A stretch of 64,000 bases of DNA from PALSA-612 sp963776735 (GCA_963776735.1 CAVZNV010000023.1:124001-188000), one strand, 5' to 3'; numbered from the stretch's first letter, positions 13,986-22,380 are shown. Program-made: numbers and translations. The notes: generated by a model from the letters alone, not told the origin.

Positions 13986-14753
13986 GTGAGCCTGAGTCCG
14001 AACCAGATCGAGGAGAACGAGCTCCTCAGGGCTTACCACGAGCGCGGCGACCAGAGCGCGCGCGACAAGCTCGTCGAGCTCAACCTGCCCCTTGCACGCG
14101 CGATTGCCCGCCGCTACGCCGGACGCGGCGAGCAGCTCGACGACCTCGTCCAGGTCGCGTCGATCGGCCTGATCAAGGCGATCGACCGCTTCGACCTCGA
14201 GCGCGGCGTCTTCTTCCGCACGTACGCCGTGCCGACGATCGTCGGTGAGATCAAACGCCACTTCCGCGACCGCGCCTGGGCCGTCCACGTGCCGCGCCGG
14301 CTCAAGGAGCTGAACCAGATGCTCTCGAGCCTGATCCAGGACATGAGCGCCCAGCTCGAGCGGTCTCCGACGATCGCCGAGCTGGCGGAGGCCGCCGGGG
14401 TCGAGGAGGAAGAGGTGGTCGAGGCGCTCGAGTCGAGCCGTGCGTACACGGCCGAGTCGCTCATGGCTCCGGCCGAGGAGGGATCCGATCTCGACCGGCT
14501 CCAGACGCTCGGGGTCGTCGAGGAGCAGTTCGAGCGGACGGAGGACAGACAGCTGCTGGCCGCGGGCATGGACGCGCTCGAGCCGCGCGAGCGACGGATC
14601 ATCCAGCTCCGGTTCCAGGACGGGCTGACGCAGACTCAGATCGCAAACGAGCTCGGAATCTCCCAGATGCACGTGTCGAGATTGATCAGGCGGGCACTGG
14701 AGACCATGCGCGACGAGCTCGAGCGAGGAGGGGTGAACGCAGATGAGCACTGA
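13986..14753 (+). CDS. sigF: RNA polymerase sigma factor, SigB/SigF/SigG family
   Basis: A 255-aa group 3 sigma-70 factor that directs RNA polymerase to stress-type promoters. Region 2 reads LDDLVQVASIGLIKAIDRFD and FFRTYAVPTIVGEIKRHFRD with VHVPRRLKEL following, as in SigB/SigF. Region 3 covers the ERSPTIAELAEAAGVEEEEV helix pair and region 4 the helix-turn-helix GLTQTQIANELGISQMHVSR. The GTG at 13986 was chosen because upstream frame overlaps the preceding gene, while SLSPNQIEENELLRAY is the usual N-terminal style. RsbW-like genes flank it on both sides and the downstream one overlaps its stop by 11 bp. The symbol denotes the family. Confidence 0.9.
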   Translation: MSLSPNQIEENELLRAYHERGDQSARDKLVELNLPLARAIARRYAGRGEQLDDLVQVASIGLIKAIDRFDLERGVFFRTYAVPTIVGEIKRHFRDRAWAVHVPRRLKELNQMLSSLIQDMSAQLERSPTIAELAEAAGVEEEEVVEALESSRAYTAESLMAPAEEGSDLDRLQTLGVVEEQFERTEDRQLLAAGMDALEPRERRIIQLRFQDGLTQTQIANELGISQMHVSRLIRRALETMRDELERGGVNADEH

Positions 14754-15204
14754 CGGTGCCTACGTGGTGTCGCTGGTCATGCCGGCGGAGCCGAAGTGGC
14801 TCGCCCTCGGACGGCTCGTGCTCGCCGGCGTGTGCCAGGTCGGACGGGTCGACGAGGAAACCCTTGCCGACCTGAAGCTGGCCGTGACCGAGGCGTGCTC
14901 GAACTCGGTCCGGCACGCGTACGCCGATGGCAGCGGCCGGGTCGAGGTGCGCTACGCGCTCGAGCGCGACTCGCTGGCCGTCGAGGTCTCGGACGCGGGC
15001 CGCGGCTTCCGCTTCGACCGTCCGCTCCCCGAGCTCGGCCCGCAGCCGGACGAGGAGCTGCGCGAGGACGAGATGGGCCTTGCGATCATCCACGCTCTCG
15101 CCGACGAGGTCGAGGTCGGCGCCGGCCCGGAGGGGCTCGGGACGCGGATCCGCTTCCGCAAGTCGCTCTCGACGGCCGGCCCGAACGGCGCAGCCGCAGG
15201 CTAG
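14743..15204 (+). CDS. rsbW: Anti-sigma factor / serine kinase, RsbW family
   Basis: A 153-aa GHKL-fold protein that holds the sigma factor and phosphorylates a STAS antagonist with ATP. The N-box LKLAVTEACSNSVRHAY has Glu50 and Asn54, DAGRGF forms the G1 box, and EMGLAIIHALADEV the G2/lid region. Thus, unlike the 13573 copy, it has the residues for kinase activity. Its start lies inside the sigma gene (11-bp overlap), implying coupled synthesis of sigma and anti-sigma. Its stop overlaps the stop of the convergent STAS gene on a shared CTAG. Confidence 0.9.
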   Translation: MSTDGAYVVSLVMPAEPKWLALGRLVLAGVCQVGRVDEETLADLKLAVTEACSNSVRHAYADGSGRVEVRYALERDSLAVEVSDAGRGFRFDRPLPELGPQPDEELREDEMGLAIIHALADEVEVGAGPEGLGTRIRFRKSLSTAGPNGAAAG

Positions 15205-15563
15205 GCGGAGGCCGGCGAGCCGAGCTCGGCGAACGCCTCGTCGCGCGTGTCGACGATGGCGAACACGCGGTCGAGCAGGGTGATCTCGAAGATGCGGCGG
15301 ACGTTCCGGTCGGGACAGACGAGGACGACCGAGCCGCCCTCGGGCCGGACGCGCTTGACGACGCTGAGCAGCACGCCGAGCGTCGTCGAGTCGATGAAGG
15401 TCGTCTCCGACATGTCGATCACGATCCGCGTCGCGCCTTCACCGACGAGCCGGTGCAGCTCTTGCTTGAGCTCCGGAGCCGTGTAGAGATCGACCTCGCC
15501 GCCGAGCGAGACGACGTAGTCCGCTCCGCTCTCGGGCTTCTCGGTGGAGAGATTGAAGTTCAA
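15201..15563 (-). CDS. Anti-sigma factor antagonist (STAS) 1
   Basis: A 120-aa STAS protein of the RsbV/SpoIIAA type. It has GGEVDLYTAPELKQEL, the core strand ATRIVIDMSETTFIDSTTLG with phospho-acceptor Ser59 in the usual DST position, and FEITLLDRVFAIVDTRDEA at the end. When unphosphorylated it would bind RsbW and release the sigma factor. The start is a TTG at 15563. A clear SigB/SigF-type promoter is 45-70 bp upstream, inside the end of STAS 2, so this antagonist is probably produced by the sigma factor it frees (positive feedback, inferred). Confidence 0.88.
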   Translation of the reverse strand: MNFNLSTEKPESGADYVVSLGGEVDLYTAPELKQELHRLVGEGATRIVIDMSETTFIDSTTLGVLLSVVKRVRPEGGSVVLVCPDRNVRRIFEITLLDRVFAIVDTRDEAFAELGSPASA

Positions 15564-15607
15564 GGACGCAGGGGCCGTCGGTCGATCAGGTGCATCGGAA
15601 AATCGTG

Positions 15608-15634
15608 ATACCCCGGTTCCGCCCTGCTCTAAAC
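15608..15634 (-). promoter_or_regulatory. SigB/SigF-type promoter of STAS 1
   Basis: GGTTTAG with GTTT at 15634-15631, 17 nt, then an exact GGGTAT at 15613-15608, reading toward the TTG at 15563. It overlaps the stop codon of STAS 2. This is the closest consensus match in the window and is next to the sigma gene. Confidence 0.6.
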
Positions 15635-15973
15635 CTGCGCGAGGTGCTCGAGCGCCGCGTCGCGCGTGTCGAAGATCGTGAAGACGCGGTCGAGCAGCGT
15701 GATCTCGAAGATCTTGCGGATGTTGTGCTCGCTGCAGACGACGAGCAGCTCGCCTCCGCCCGGCCGCAGCCGCTTGCTCACGTTCAGCAGCACGCGCAGC
15801 ATGGTCGAGTCGATGAAGGTGGCGTCGGTGAGGTCGACCACGATCGACCGCCGGCCGTCGTCGACGAGGCGGACGAGCTCGCGCTCGACGTTCGCGGCGG
15901 CGTACAGGTCGGCATCACCGCTGACGGTGACGACGCAACTTTCGTCCTGCTCGACGTCCAGGTGGACGCTCAT
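15629..15973 (-). CDS. Anti-sigma factor antagonist (STAS) 2
   Basis: A 114-aa STAS protein, paralogous to STAS 1: VSGDADLYAAANVERELVRL, the core DLTDATFIDSTMLRVLL with acceptor Ser56, and the shared ending FEITLLDRVFTIFDTRDAA. The ATG at 15973 has GAGGAG 3 nt upstream; a GTG six codons earlier is possible. The near-identical C-terminal helices of STAS 1 and 2 suggest a recent tandem duplication with divergence of the N-terminal halves. Different kinases or phosphatases may therefore address each copy (inference). Confidence 0.87.
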   Translation of the reverse strand: MSVHLDVEQDESCVVTVSGDADLYAAANVERELVRLVDDGRRSIVVDLTDATFIDSTMLRVLLNVSKRLRPGGGELLVVCSEHNIRKIFEITLLDRVFTIFDTRDAALEHLAQV

Positions 15974-16033
15974 GCGCTCCTCCTCGGCCACGGCCGTACG
16001 GTAACGCGCCGGCCCGCTTGTGTTCGCCGGTGC

Positions 16034-16059
16034 TTTCCGCGTTCGGCTCCGGACTAAAC
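16034..16059 (-). promoter_or_regulatory. Possible SigB/SigF-like promoter of STAS 2
   Basis: GGTTTAG with GTTT at 16059-16056, 16 nt and CGGAAA at 16039-16034. The -35 is the same GGTTTAG as in front of STAS 1, but the -10 is weak. The implied leader is about 55 nt. Confidence 0.35.
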
Positions 16060-16134
16060 CTCCACTCGTGCCAGGCGAAGCTTCGCAATGCGTAGGATGA
16101 GCCTCTCTGGCCGGCCCGAGCGTGGAGGGGACAC

Positions 16135-16470
16135 ATCGAACCTGAACCGTTTTCGATCACGAGGAGCACCCACGGGACGACGGAGGTCGTCACGCTCCAG
16201 GGAGAGCTCGACATGGCCCACGCCACGGAGGTCACCGGGCTGCTGGACGACCTCGCCGCGAGCGGTCAGCCGATCGTCGTCGACTTGACCGAGCTCGAGT
16301 TCATCGACTCGAGCGGCATCCACGCGCTCGTCCGGCCTCGCTCGGACTCGGCCCGCATCGAGCTCGTGTGTCCTCCCGGGAACGTGCGGCGCGTGCTCGA
16401 GGTGACGAAGCTGGAGCGCGTGCTTCAGGTTCACGACACGCTCGACGCGGCGCTCGCGGCAGCCGGATGA
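16135..16470 (+). CDS. Anti-sigma factor antagonist (STAS) 3, apparent ATC start
   Basis: A STAS protein with VVTLQGELDMAHATEV, the core IVVDLTELEFIDSSGIHAL (acceptor Ser59 or Ser60) and LEVTKLERVLQVHDTLDAA. In-frame homology runs upstream of the first Met (27th codon in this numbering), yet no ATG, GTG or TTG occurs between the TAG at 16093 and that Met. A strong GGAGGGG (16124-16130) sits exactly in range of an ATC at 16135, giving a normal 111-aa product. Either ATC is used, or an ATG has mutated or been misread. Starting at 16213 would delete the first strands. A TAGGAT -10 box is at 16093-16098. Its stop overlaps the next start. Confidence 0.75.
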   Translation: MEPEPFSITRSTHGTTEVVTLQGELDMAHATEVTGLLDDLAASGQPIVVDLTELEFIDSSGIHALVRPRSDSARIELVCPPGNVRRVLEVTKLERVLQVHDTLDAALAAAG

Positions 16471-17426
16471 CGGACGCGCCCAAACTCAAGACCGGCGTCC
16501 TCCTCTGGAACCAGAACACCGACTGGCCGGCGCTGCGCGACGCGGGCATGCTCGTGGACGAGCTCGGCTTCGACTCGCTCTGGACGTGGGACCACCTCTA
16601 CCCCATCGTCGGCGACCCCAACGGGCCGATGTTCGAGGGCTACATGACGCTCGCGGCGTGGGCAGCGCTGACGAAGCGCGTCACGCTCGGGCTCATGGTC
16701 GGTGCGAACACGTTCCGAAACCCGGCGCTCGTCGCGAAGATGGTCACGACGCTCGACCACATCTCGGACGGGCGCGCCTATCTCGGCATCGGCGGCGCCT
16801 GGTTCGAGACCGAGCACACCGCGTTCGGGATCGAGTTCGGCTCCAGCCCGGGCGAGCGGCTGCGCTGGTTCGACGAGGCCGTCGAGCTGATCCGCGGGAT
16901 GCTCCACGACGAGACGACGAGCGCCCGCGGCACGTACTACCACGCAGAGGACGTGCGCAACGTCCCGCCGCCGGTGCAGAAGCACCTGCCGATCCTGATC
17001 GGCGGCTCCGGCGAGCGGAAGACGCTGCACACGGTCGCGAAGTACGCCGACGCCTGGAACACGGGCGGAGGCGTCGAGCGGGTGCAGCAGAAGGACCAGG
17101 TGCTGCGCCGCTGGTGCGAGGAGGTCGGTCGCGACCAGTCCGAGATCGAACGGACGCTGCAAGGCGGCTCGCCCGTGATCCGGGAGACGGTCGAGGAGGC
17201 GGAGAAAGCGGGTCAGACGATCGCCGACCACAACGGCTGGGATCAGCACCGAGGGCCGTTCGGAACGTCCGAGTCGATCGCCGAGAGCCTCGTCGACCAG
17301 ATCGCGCTCGGGTTCCACCACGTCTACTTCGACGTGTGCGCGCCCTACGACCGCGAGACGCTCGAGCGCCTGATCGGCGAGGTCAAGCCGCTGCTCGAGC
17401 GCTCGATCGCGCCGCCGACGGCCTGA
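16467..17426 (+). CDS. LLM-class F420-dependent oxidoreductase
   Basis: A 319-aa luciferase-like monooxygenase-fold enzyme of the F420-dependent subgroup. Typical segments: GVLLWNQNTDWPALRDAG, LGFDSLWTWDHLYP, KRVTLGLMVGANTFRNPALV, GRAYLGIGGAWFE and HLPILIGGSGERKTL in the TIM barrel. It would transfer hydride to or from coenzyme F420; the organic substrate is unknown. The ATG at 16467 overlaps the TGA of STAS 3 (ATGA), so it is translationally coupled to a stress regulator, an unusual neighbour. The 3' end overlaps the convergent methyltransferase gene by 44 bp. Confidence 0.87.
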   Translation: MTDAPKLKTGVLLWNQNTDWPALRDAGMLVDELGFDSLWTWDHLYPIVGDPNGPMFEGYMTLAAWAALTKRVTLGLMVGANTFRNPALVAKMVTTLDHISDGRAYLGIGGAWFETEHTAFGIEFGSSPGERLRWFDEAVELIRGMLHDETTSARGTYYHAEDVRNVPPPVQKHLPILIGGSGERKTLHTVAKYADAWNTGGGVERVQQKDQVLRRWCEEVGRDQSEIERTLQGGSPVIRETVEEAEKAGQTIADHNGWDQHRGPFGTSESIAESLVDQIALGFHHVYFDVCAPYDRETLERLIGEVKPLLERSIAPPTA

Positions 17427-18069
17427 GCTCTCCGGGCTTCCGAGCCCGGAAGGCGATGTCGTTCGCGAACAGCGGTCCGTTCAACCTGACGAGCCTGCCC
17501 GCGATGCAGCGGATCTCGACGTCGTCGAAGGAATCGAGCAGCCGTGCCACACCGGCCGGGTCGAACAGGTGCAGGAGAGTCGGGTCGCTCTCCGGCGGAC
17601 GGCCGAGCAGGAAGCGGAGCCGCGACTTGAGGCGAAAGCAGTTCGGCACCGAGCCGACGAGGAGACCGCCTGGCCGCAGCACACGCATCGCTTCCGCAAG
17701 GGCCCGCTCGGGCAGGCGAAGATGCTCGAGCACCTCGGCGGCCACGACGACGTCGAACGACTCGTCCGGAAACGGCAGCGTCTCGTCGGCGTCGGCCCAT
17801 GCGGTCTCGAGGCCGCGCTCCTGCGCCCGGGCGAGAGCGGCCCGGTCGACGTCGACGCCGATGACGTGATTCCCGTCCAGGTACGTCTCGGACAGGGCCC
17901 CGTCACGGCAGCCGAGGTCGAGGATCTGGAGGCCGGAGCCCTCGATCCAGGCGCGGAAGAGCGGGATCCGGTCGGGCGCACAGAAGACGAAGCCGTCCTC
18001 GCGGTTCGACTCGTGGTGCCGCCGATAGGCGCGCTCGAGCGCCTCTTGACCAGCCTGGTTTCCCCCCAA
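17383..18069 (-). CDS. Class I SAM-dependent methyltransferase
   Basis: A 228-aa Rossmann-fold methyltransferase (Methyltransf_11-like). Motif I is ILDLGCRDGALSETYL, motif II VIGVDVDRAAL, and the post-motif is FDVVVAAEVLEHLRLPERAL with RVLRPGGLLVGSVPN. The substrate is not evident; the RLRFLLGRPPESDPTLLHLF insert recalls enzymes acting on lipids or glycans. The start is a TTG at 18069, 9 nt after a TAGACT -10-like box, without Shine-Dalgarno. It is 56 bp downstream of the SDR gene on the same strand but seems to have its own promoter. Confidence 0.82.
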   Translation of the reverse strand: MGGNQAGQEALERAYRRHHESNREDGFVFCAPDRIPLFRAWIEGSGLQILDLGCRDGALSETYLDGNHVIGVDVDRAALARAQERGLETAWADADETLPFPDESFDVVVAAEVLEHLRLPERALAEAMRVLRPGGLLVGSVPNCFRLKSRLRFLLGRPPESDPTLLHLFDPAGVARLLDSFDDVEIRCIAGRLVRLNGPLFANDIAFRARKPGELRPSAARSSARAAA

Positions 18070-18125
18070 GGCCCACCGAGTCTAGGAATCCGTGTCTGAG
18101 CTGCGGGTAAAAGTCTTGAGAACTC

Positions 18126-18902
18126 TCAGGACGCCGTCTGGCCGCCGTCGACGACCAGCGTCGTCCCGGTGACGTAGTCGGAGGCGGCCGACGCGAGGAA
18201 GACGATCGCTCCCTTGAGGTCGTCCGGGCCGCCGTAGCGGCCGAGCGGGATCCGCGCCTTCAGGCGGTCGCCGCCGGCGTCGAGCGTGCTGCCGGACAGC
18301 TCGGTCGGGAACCAGCCGGGCGCGATCGCGTTCACGTTGATGCGGTGCCGCGCCCACTTGACGGCGAGGTCGATCGTGAGCGCCACGAGCCCGCCTTTGC
18401 TGGCGTTGTAGGGAATCGCGTCCATCGCCGCCTGCGGCGCGCCGCGGAACGCGGCCACCGAGGCGATGTTCACGATCTTGCCGCCGTCGCCCTGCTCGAT
18501 CAGCACGCGGCCGACGCTCTGCGCAAAAAGGAAGGCGCCGGTCAGGTTGACGTCGATCACCTTCTGCCAGCCGGCGAGCGGCACGTCCTCCGGCGGCGCG
18601 CCCCAGGAGGTGCCGGCGTTGTTGACGAGGATGTCGACCCGGCCGAGCTCGTCGACGGTTCGACCGACGACGGCCTCGACCGCCTTCGGGTCGCGGAGGT
18701 CGCAGCCGAGCCCGAGCGCGCGTACGCCGAGCGCCCGGAGCTCCTCGGCCGCCTGCTCACAGCGGTCGGCTTTCCTTGCGCAGAGGACGAGTCCGGCGCC
18801 GGACTCGCCGAGCGCCTCCGCCATCTGCCGTCCGAGCCCGCTGCCGCCGCCGGTGACGATCGCGACCTTGCCGTGGAGGTCGAAGAGCTCCTGGACGCGC
18901 AT
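18126..18902 (-). CDS. Short-chain dehydrogenase/reductase
   Basis: A 258-aa classical SDR. The coenzyme site is VTGGGSGLG, NNAG follows at about residue 90, the catalytic triad is Ser in NIASVAAF, Tyr and Lys in YNASKGG, and the C-terminus has GTTLVVDGGQTAS. Its length and VHDVNLTGAF-type segment (VIDVNLTGAFLFAQ) resemble gluconate-5-dehydrogenase and 3-oxoacyl reductase-like enzymes; the substrate is unknown. The start overlaps the stop of the CoA-transferase gene by 1 bp (TGATG), so the two probably work in one acyl-CoA pathway. Confidence 0.88.
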   Translation of the reverse strand: MRVQELFDLHGKVAIVTGGGSGLGRQMAEALGESGAGLVLCARKADRCEQAAEELRALGVRALGLGCDLRDPKAVEAVVGRTVDELGRVDILVNNAGTSWGAPPEDVPLAGWQKVIDVNLTGAFLFAQSVGRVLIEQGDGGKIVNIASVAAFRGAPQAAMDAIPYNASKGGLVALTIDLAVKWARHRINVNAIAPGWFPTELSGSTLDAGGDRLKARIPLGRYGGPDDLKGAIVFLASAASDYVTGTTLVVDGGQTAS

Positions 18903-19723
18903 CAGCTCGCCACCGCCGCGATCGGCAGGTCCCGCTCGGCCGCCCACGTCTCCCACTCTGCCGGCGTCCGGGCGGCGAACGAATCCTGCTCCGGCGCCCC
19001 GCCGAGCTCCGCTTCGAGACGTTCGCGGAAGCGCGGCTCGAGCGCGGCGACCGCGATCCAGCCGCCGTCCGCGCCGTAGAGGCCGTAGAACGGCGACCCG
19101 CCGCCGAGCGGGCCTCCCGGCGTCGTCAGGCCCTGCTCGTGCGGGAGCGCGAAGAAGGCGGCGGCGGCGGCGAGCGCGACCTCGGCGTATCGCTGCGTTC
19201 CGCCGCGTTCGCGTGCCAGGAGGAGCGCGACCACGGCCGTCGCTGCGCGCTCCGCCCCTCCGAGGTCAGCAACCAGCGCCTGCGGCAGCCGGGGAGGCGA
19301 GACGAGACCGTGCTCGGCGACGTACGTGAGGTCGTGGCCCGGGCGATCCTCGTCCGGCGCCGGGTACCCGACGACGGCGACGTGGACGAGTTCCGGGTGA
19401 CGCGCCTCCAGCTCGGCGCGGCCGAGGCCGAGCCGGGCGAGCGCCGACGGCCGGCTCGACGTGAGCAACGCGTCCGCGCCGGCGAGCAGCTCTTCGAGGC
19501 GCGAACGTCCGGCGTCGTCCTTGAGGTCGAGCCGGCGCACGTCCTGCCCGGCCGCGAGCCGAGCGTAGAGCTCCGGACTCGCCGCCTCGAGCGGATCGCC
19601 GCCGGGCGGCTCGACCTTGGTGAGGGAGGCGCCGAGCTCGACAAGCCGCGCCGCTGCAGCCGGCCCGGGCAGGTTGACGGCGATCGAGACGACGCGAATC
19701 CCGGCAAGAAGACCGTCGGCCAC
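18902..19723 (-). CDS. CaiB/BaiF family CoA-transferase, short form
   Basis: A 273-aa family III CoA-transferase or racemase-like protein. IRVVSIAVNLPGPAAAARLVELGASLTKVEPPGGDPL is the typical N-terminus, and GHDLTYVAEHGL carries the aspartate that forms the acyl anhydride in the family. Usual members have 360-400 residues; here the central and C-terminal parts are condensed, so activity is not certain. The GTG at 19723 opens the homologous part. It is divergent from the LuxR-type regulator (45 bp apart) and coupled to the SDR gene. A 41-bp piece recurs at 23243-23283. Confidence 0.78.
   Translation of the reverse strand: MADGLLAGIRVVSIAVNLPGPAAAARLVELGASLTKVEPPGGDPLEAASPELYARLAAGQDVRRLDLKDDAGRSRLEELLAGADALLTSSRPSALARLGLGRAELEARHPELVHVAVVGYPAPDEDRPGHDLTYVAEHGLVSPPRLPQALVADLGGAERAATAVVALLLARERGGTQRYAEVALAAAAAFFALPHEQGLTTPGGPLGGGSPFYGLYGADGGWIAVAALEPRFRERLEAELGGAPEQDSFAARTPAEWETWAAERDLPIAAVAS
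19301..19341. repeat. 41-bp repeat, copy A (inside CoA-transferase)
   Basis: Matches 23243-23283 at 39 of 41 positions in the same orientation. Here it codes, on the minus strand, for the catalytic GHDLTYVAEHGLVS segment, so this is the parent-like copy. Confidence 0.8.
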
Positions 19724-19768
19724 GGGCAGATCATCCCACGTTCGAACCCTCGCCTCTACGATCGGCCG

Positions 19769-22366
19769 ATGGAGCTGTTGCTGGAGCGCACCGACGAGCT
19801 CGAGCTGCTGGGCTCCGCCTGGGAGGAGGCTGCGACGGGCCGCGGTTCGGTGCTGCTCCTCGTCGGCGACGCGGGAGGCGGCAAGAGCTCGCTGGTCAGG
19901 GCGCTGCGCGAGCGCGTGGGCGATCGTGCGGAGTTCCTGGTCGGCGGATGCGAGCCGCTGTCGGTGCCGGTGCCGCTGGGTCCGGTGCGCGAGCTCGCAG
20001 CCGCCGTCGGCCAGCCGGATCTGCCGGAGCTGGCGGGGGACGATCGGTTCGCGCTCGCCGGATCGCTCATCGACGCCGTCCGTGCTCGCGGCCCTGCTGT
20101 CGTCGTCGTCGAAGACCTGCACTGGGCCGATCCGGCGACACTGGATGTCATCCGCCTGCTGGTCAGACGGGTCGAAGAAGCCCAGGTCGTTGCCGTCTTT
20201 ACCTACCGCGAGGAGGAGCTCGGCGCGAACCCGCCGCTCGCCATGCTGGTCGGCGACCTCGCGACGAACCCCGCCGTTCGACGGGTGGGGTTACGGCCGC
20301 TCTCGGAGGCCGCGATCGGCGAGCTGGCCGAACCCGCGGGCCTCGATCCCGGTCAGCTCGCGGCCCTCACGAGCGGGAATCCGTTCCTGGTTGTCGAGGC
20401 GGTCGCCTCCGGAGGTGTGATGCCGGCGTCGGTGCGGGAAGCGACGATGGCGCGTGTCGCCCGCCTCGGCCCGGACGCGCGGGGGATCGTCGAGGTGGCG
20501 GCCGTCATCGGACAGCGGATCTCCCCGCAATTGCTGTCGGCAGTGGTCGCAGACAGTGTCGAGGCAACCGAAGAGGCGATCGCCCGCGGCGTACTGGTCA
20601 GCGACGGCGAGACCCTCGGCTTCCGGCACGAGCTCATGCGACAGGCGATCGAAGAGTCGATCTCGCCGCTGCGTCGCGCCGAATTGCACGGCCGTGTCCT
20701 GGCGGCCCTGGCCGTCTCGGCCGGAGTCGATCAGGCACGGCTGGCAGATCACGCGGAGCGCGCCGGGCTCGCGGAGGCAGCGAGCCGGTACGCGGAGCTG
20801 GCGGCGACGGAGGCAGAGCGGGTAGGGGCACTCCGGGAGGCCAGCCTGCAGCTCGCCCGTGCGCTCCGAAACGACACGGGCGCCGCTGCAGCGCCTCGCT
20901 TCGAGCTGCTGCTCCGCTACGTCCGCGCGACGAATTTCGCCGGCGACCTCGACGAGGCGCGCCGCGCGGGCGAGGAAGCCGTCGAGCTGGCAGGGACCGA
21001 GCTGGGATCCGTGGAGCGGGGTCGAGCGCTGACCGTTCTCGCCTGGGCGCTGTGGTCGCTCGACCGCGTGGTGGAGGCGAAGCGGGCGGCAGAAGAAGCC
21101 GTCGAGGTGCTCTCCGCCACCGACGACGCCGGAGAGCTGGCACGCGCCTGGGCTGCCGACCTGCGGATCGATGCGGTTTCGTTCGACGGCACCGCGGCCG
21201 TCGCCTCGGCTCCCCAGGCGATGGGCCTCGCGGCGCGGGCCGGCCTCGAGGACGTTCGCATCGACATGGCGATCAGCCTGGGTCTGGCCTGCGGCCATCG
21301 CGGCGAGACCGAGGCGCAGCAAGGGCTTGCCGACGCGTTGGCGGCCGCGAAAGAGGCGGGCCTTCCGTTCCAGACGGTCCGCGCGTACGTGAACGCGATC
21401 GACGTCGCCGTCGAGTTCCGCGACCACACCAGGGTCGACGCGCTCGCCGGCGAAGCGCTCGACCGACTCGACGCCTTTCAGACCTCGATTCCGCGCGAGA
21501 ACGTCCTGATCTCGGTCGCGCGCAGCCTCGTCGACCGCGGCCGGTACGACGACGCGATCGAGCAAGCGGCGCTCGGACGACGGAGTCGGCACGGCGGCGT
21601 ACCGATCTCGCTTGCGCTCGAGGGGCTCGTCCGCGCGCGCCGAGGAGAGCGGGGTGCAGACAGCCTGCTACGCCGGGCCTGGGAGGAGATCGCCGACCTG
21701 CCTGCTGGCTGGCGGCATGCGCAGATCCGCTCCGCGCTGGCCGAGGCCGCATGGCTACGCGGCGACCTCGACGCCGCCCTCGCCGAGACACGGGCCGGGC
21801 TCGCCGCCGACCACGCAGTTGAGCTCGCGCGCGCCGGCGGCGAACTCGCCCTCTGGGCGCTTCGCTGCGGCCAGCCGGCCGAGCCGCCCGAGAAGGCCGC
21901 GCCGGCGGTGCTCTTCGAGCTGGACGGTGACTGGCAGGAGGCCAGGCGCGAGTGGCACCGGCTCGAGGCGCCGTACGAGCACGCCCTCGCAGCGCTGCCC
22001 GGTAGCGATGGGGACGCACGCGAGGCCATGGCCGCCCTGCATCGGCTCGGCGCCGTCGCCGCAGCGCGGGCCTTCTCACGCGAACGCGCGCGGCGAGGCG
22101 AGCGCCCGCCGCGCGGCCCCCGCCGCAGCACGCTGGCGAACAAGGCCGGGCTGACGCGGCGCGAGCAAGAGGTGCTCGCTCACCTCGCACAGGGAGAGAC
22201 GAACCCTGCCATCGGGCGGGCGCTTCACCTCTCCGAGCGCACCGTCGCGCACCACGTCTCCTCGATCCTCGCCAAGCTCGGCGCCTCAACCCGGATGGCC
22301 GCGGTGGACGCTGCTCGACGCGGCGGGCTGCTCGCGCAAGATGGGACGGTGTCCGGGCAAACATAG
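19769..22366 (+). CDS. Large AAA/LuxR-type transcriptional regulator
   Basis: An 865-aa LAL-type regulator. The N-terminal ATPase has Walker A GDAGGGKSSLV and Walker B VVVVEDLHWADP, followed by a long helical, TPR-like middle. The C-terminal LuxR helix-turn-helix reads LTRREQEVLAHLAQGETNPA, then HLSERTVAHHVSSILAKLGA. The ligand is unknown. The ATG at 19769 follows TACGAT by 6 nt (leaderless). Divergent from the CoA-transferase/SDR pair and upstream of a methyltransferase, it may control one of them. Confidence 0.9.
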   Translation: MELLLERTDELELLGSAWEEAATGRGSVLLLVGDAGGGKSSLVRALRERVGDRAEFLVGGCEPLSVPVPLGPVRELAAAVGQPDLPELAGDDRFALAGSLIDAVRARGPAVVVVEDLHWADPATLDVIRLLVRRVEEAQVVAVFTYREEELGANPPLAMLVGDLATNPAVRRVGLRPLSEAAIGELAEPAGLDPGQLAALTSGNPFLVVEAVASGGVMPASVREATMARVARLGPDARGIVEVAAVIGQRISPQLLSAVVADSVEATEEAIARGVLVSDGETLGFRHELMRQAIEESISPLRRAELHGRVLAALAVSAGVDQARLADHAERAGLAEAASRYAELAATEAERVGALREASLQLARALRNDTGAAAAPRFELLLRYVRATNFAGDLDEARRAGEEAVELAGTELGSVERGRALTVLAWALWSLDRVVEAKRAAEEAVEVLSATDDAGELARAWAADLRIDAVSFDGTAAVASAPQAMGLAARAGLEDVRIDMAISLGLACGHRGETEAQQGLADALAAAKEAGLPFQTVRAYVNAIDVAVEFRDHTRVDALAGEALDRLDAFQTSIPRENVLISVARSLVDRGRYDDAIEQAALGRRSRHGGVPISLALEGLVRARRGERGADSLLRRAWEEIADLPAGWRHAQIRSALAEAAWLRGDLDAALAETRAGLAADHAVELARAGGELALWALRCGQPAEPPEKAAPAVLFELDGDWQEARREWHRLEAPYEHALAALPGSDGDAREAMAALHRLGAVAAARAFSRERARRGERPPRGPRRSTLANKAGLTRREQEVLAHLAQGETNPAIGRALHLSERTVAHHVSSILAKLGASTRMAAVDAARRGGLLAQDGTVSGQT

Positions 22367-22380
22367 GCCGGTCTGCCGAT

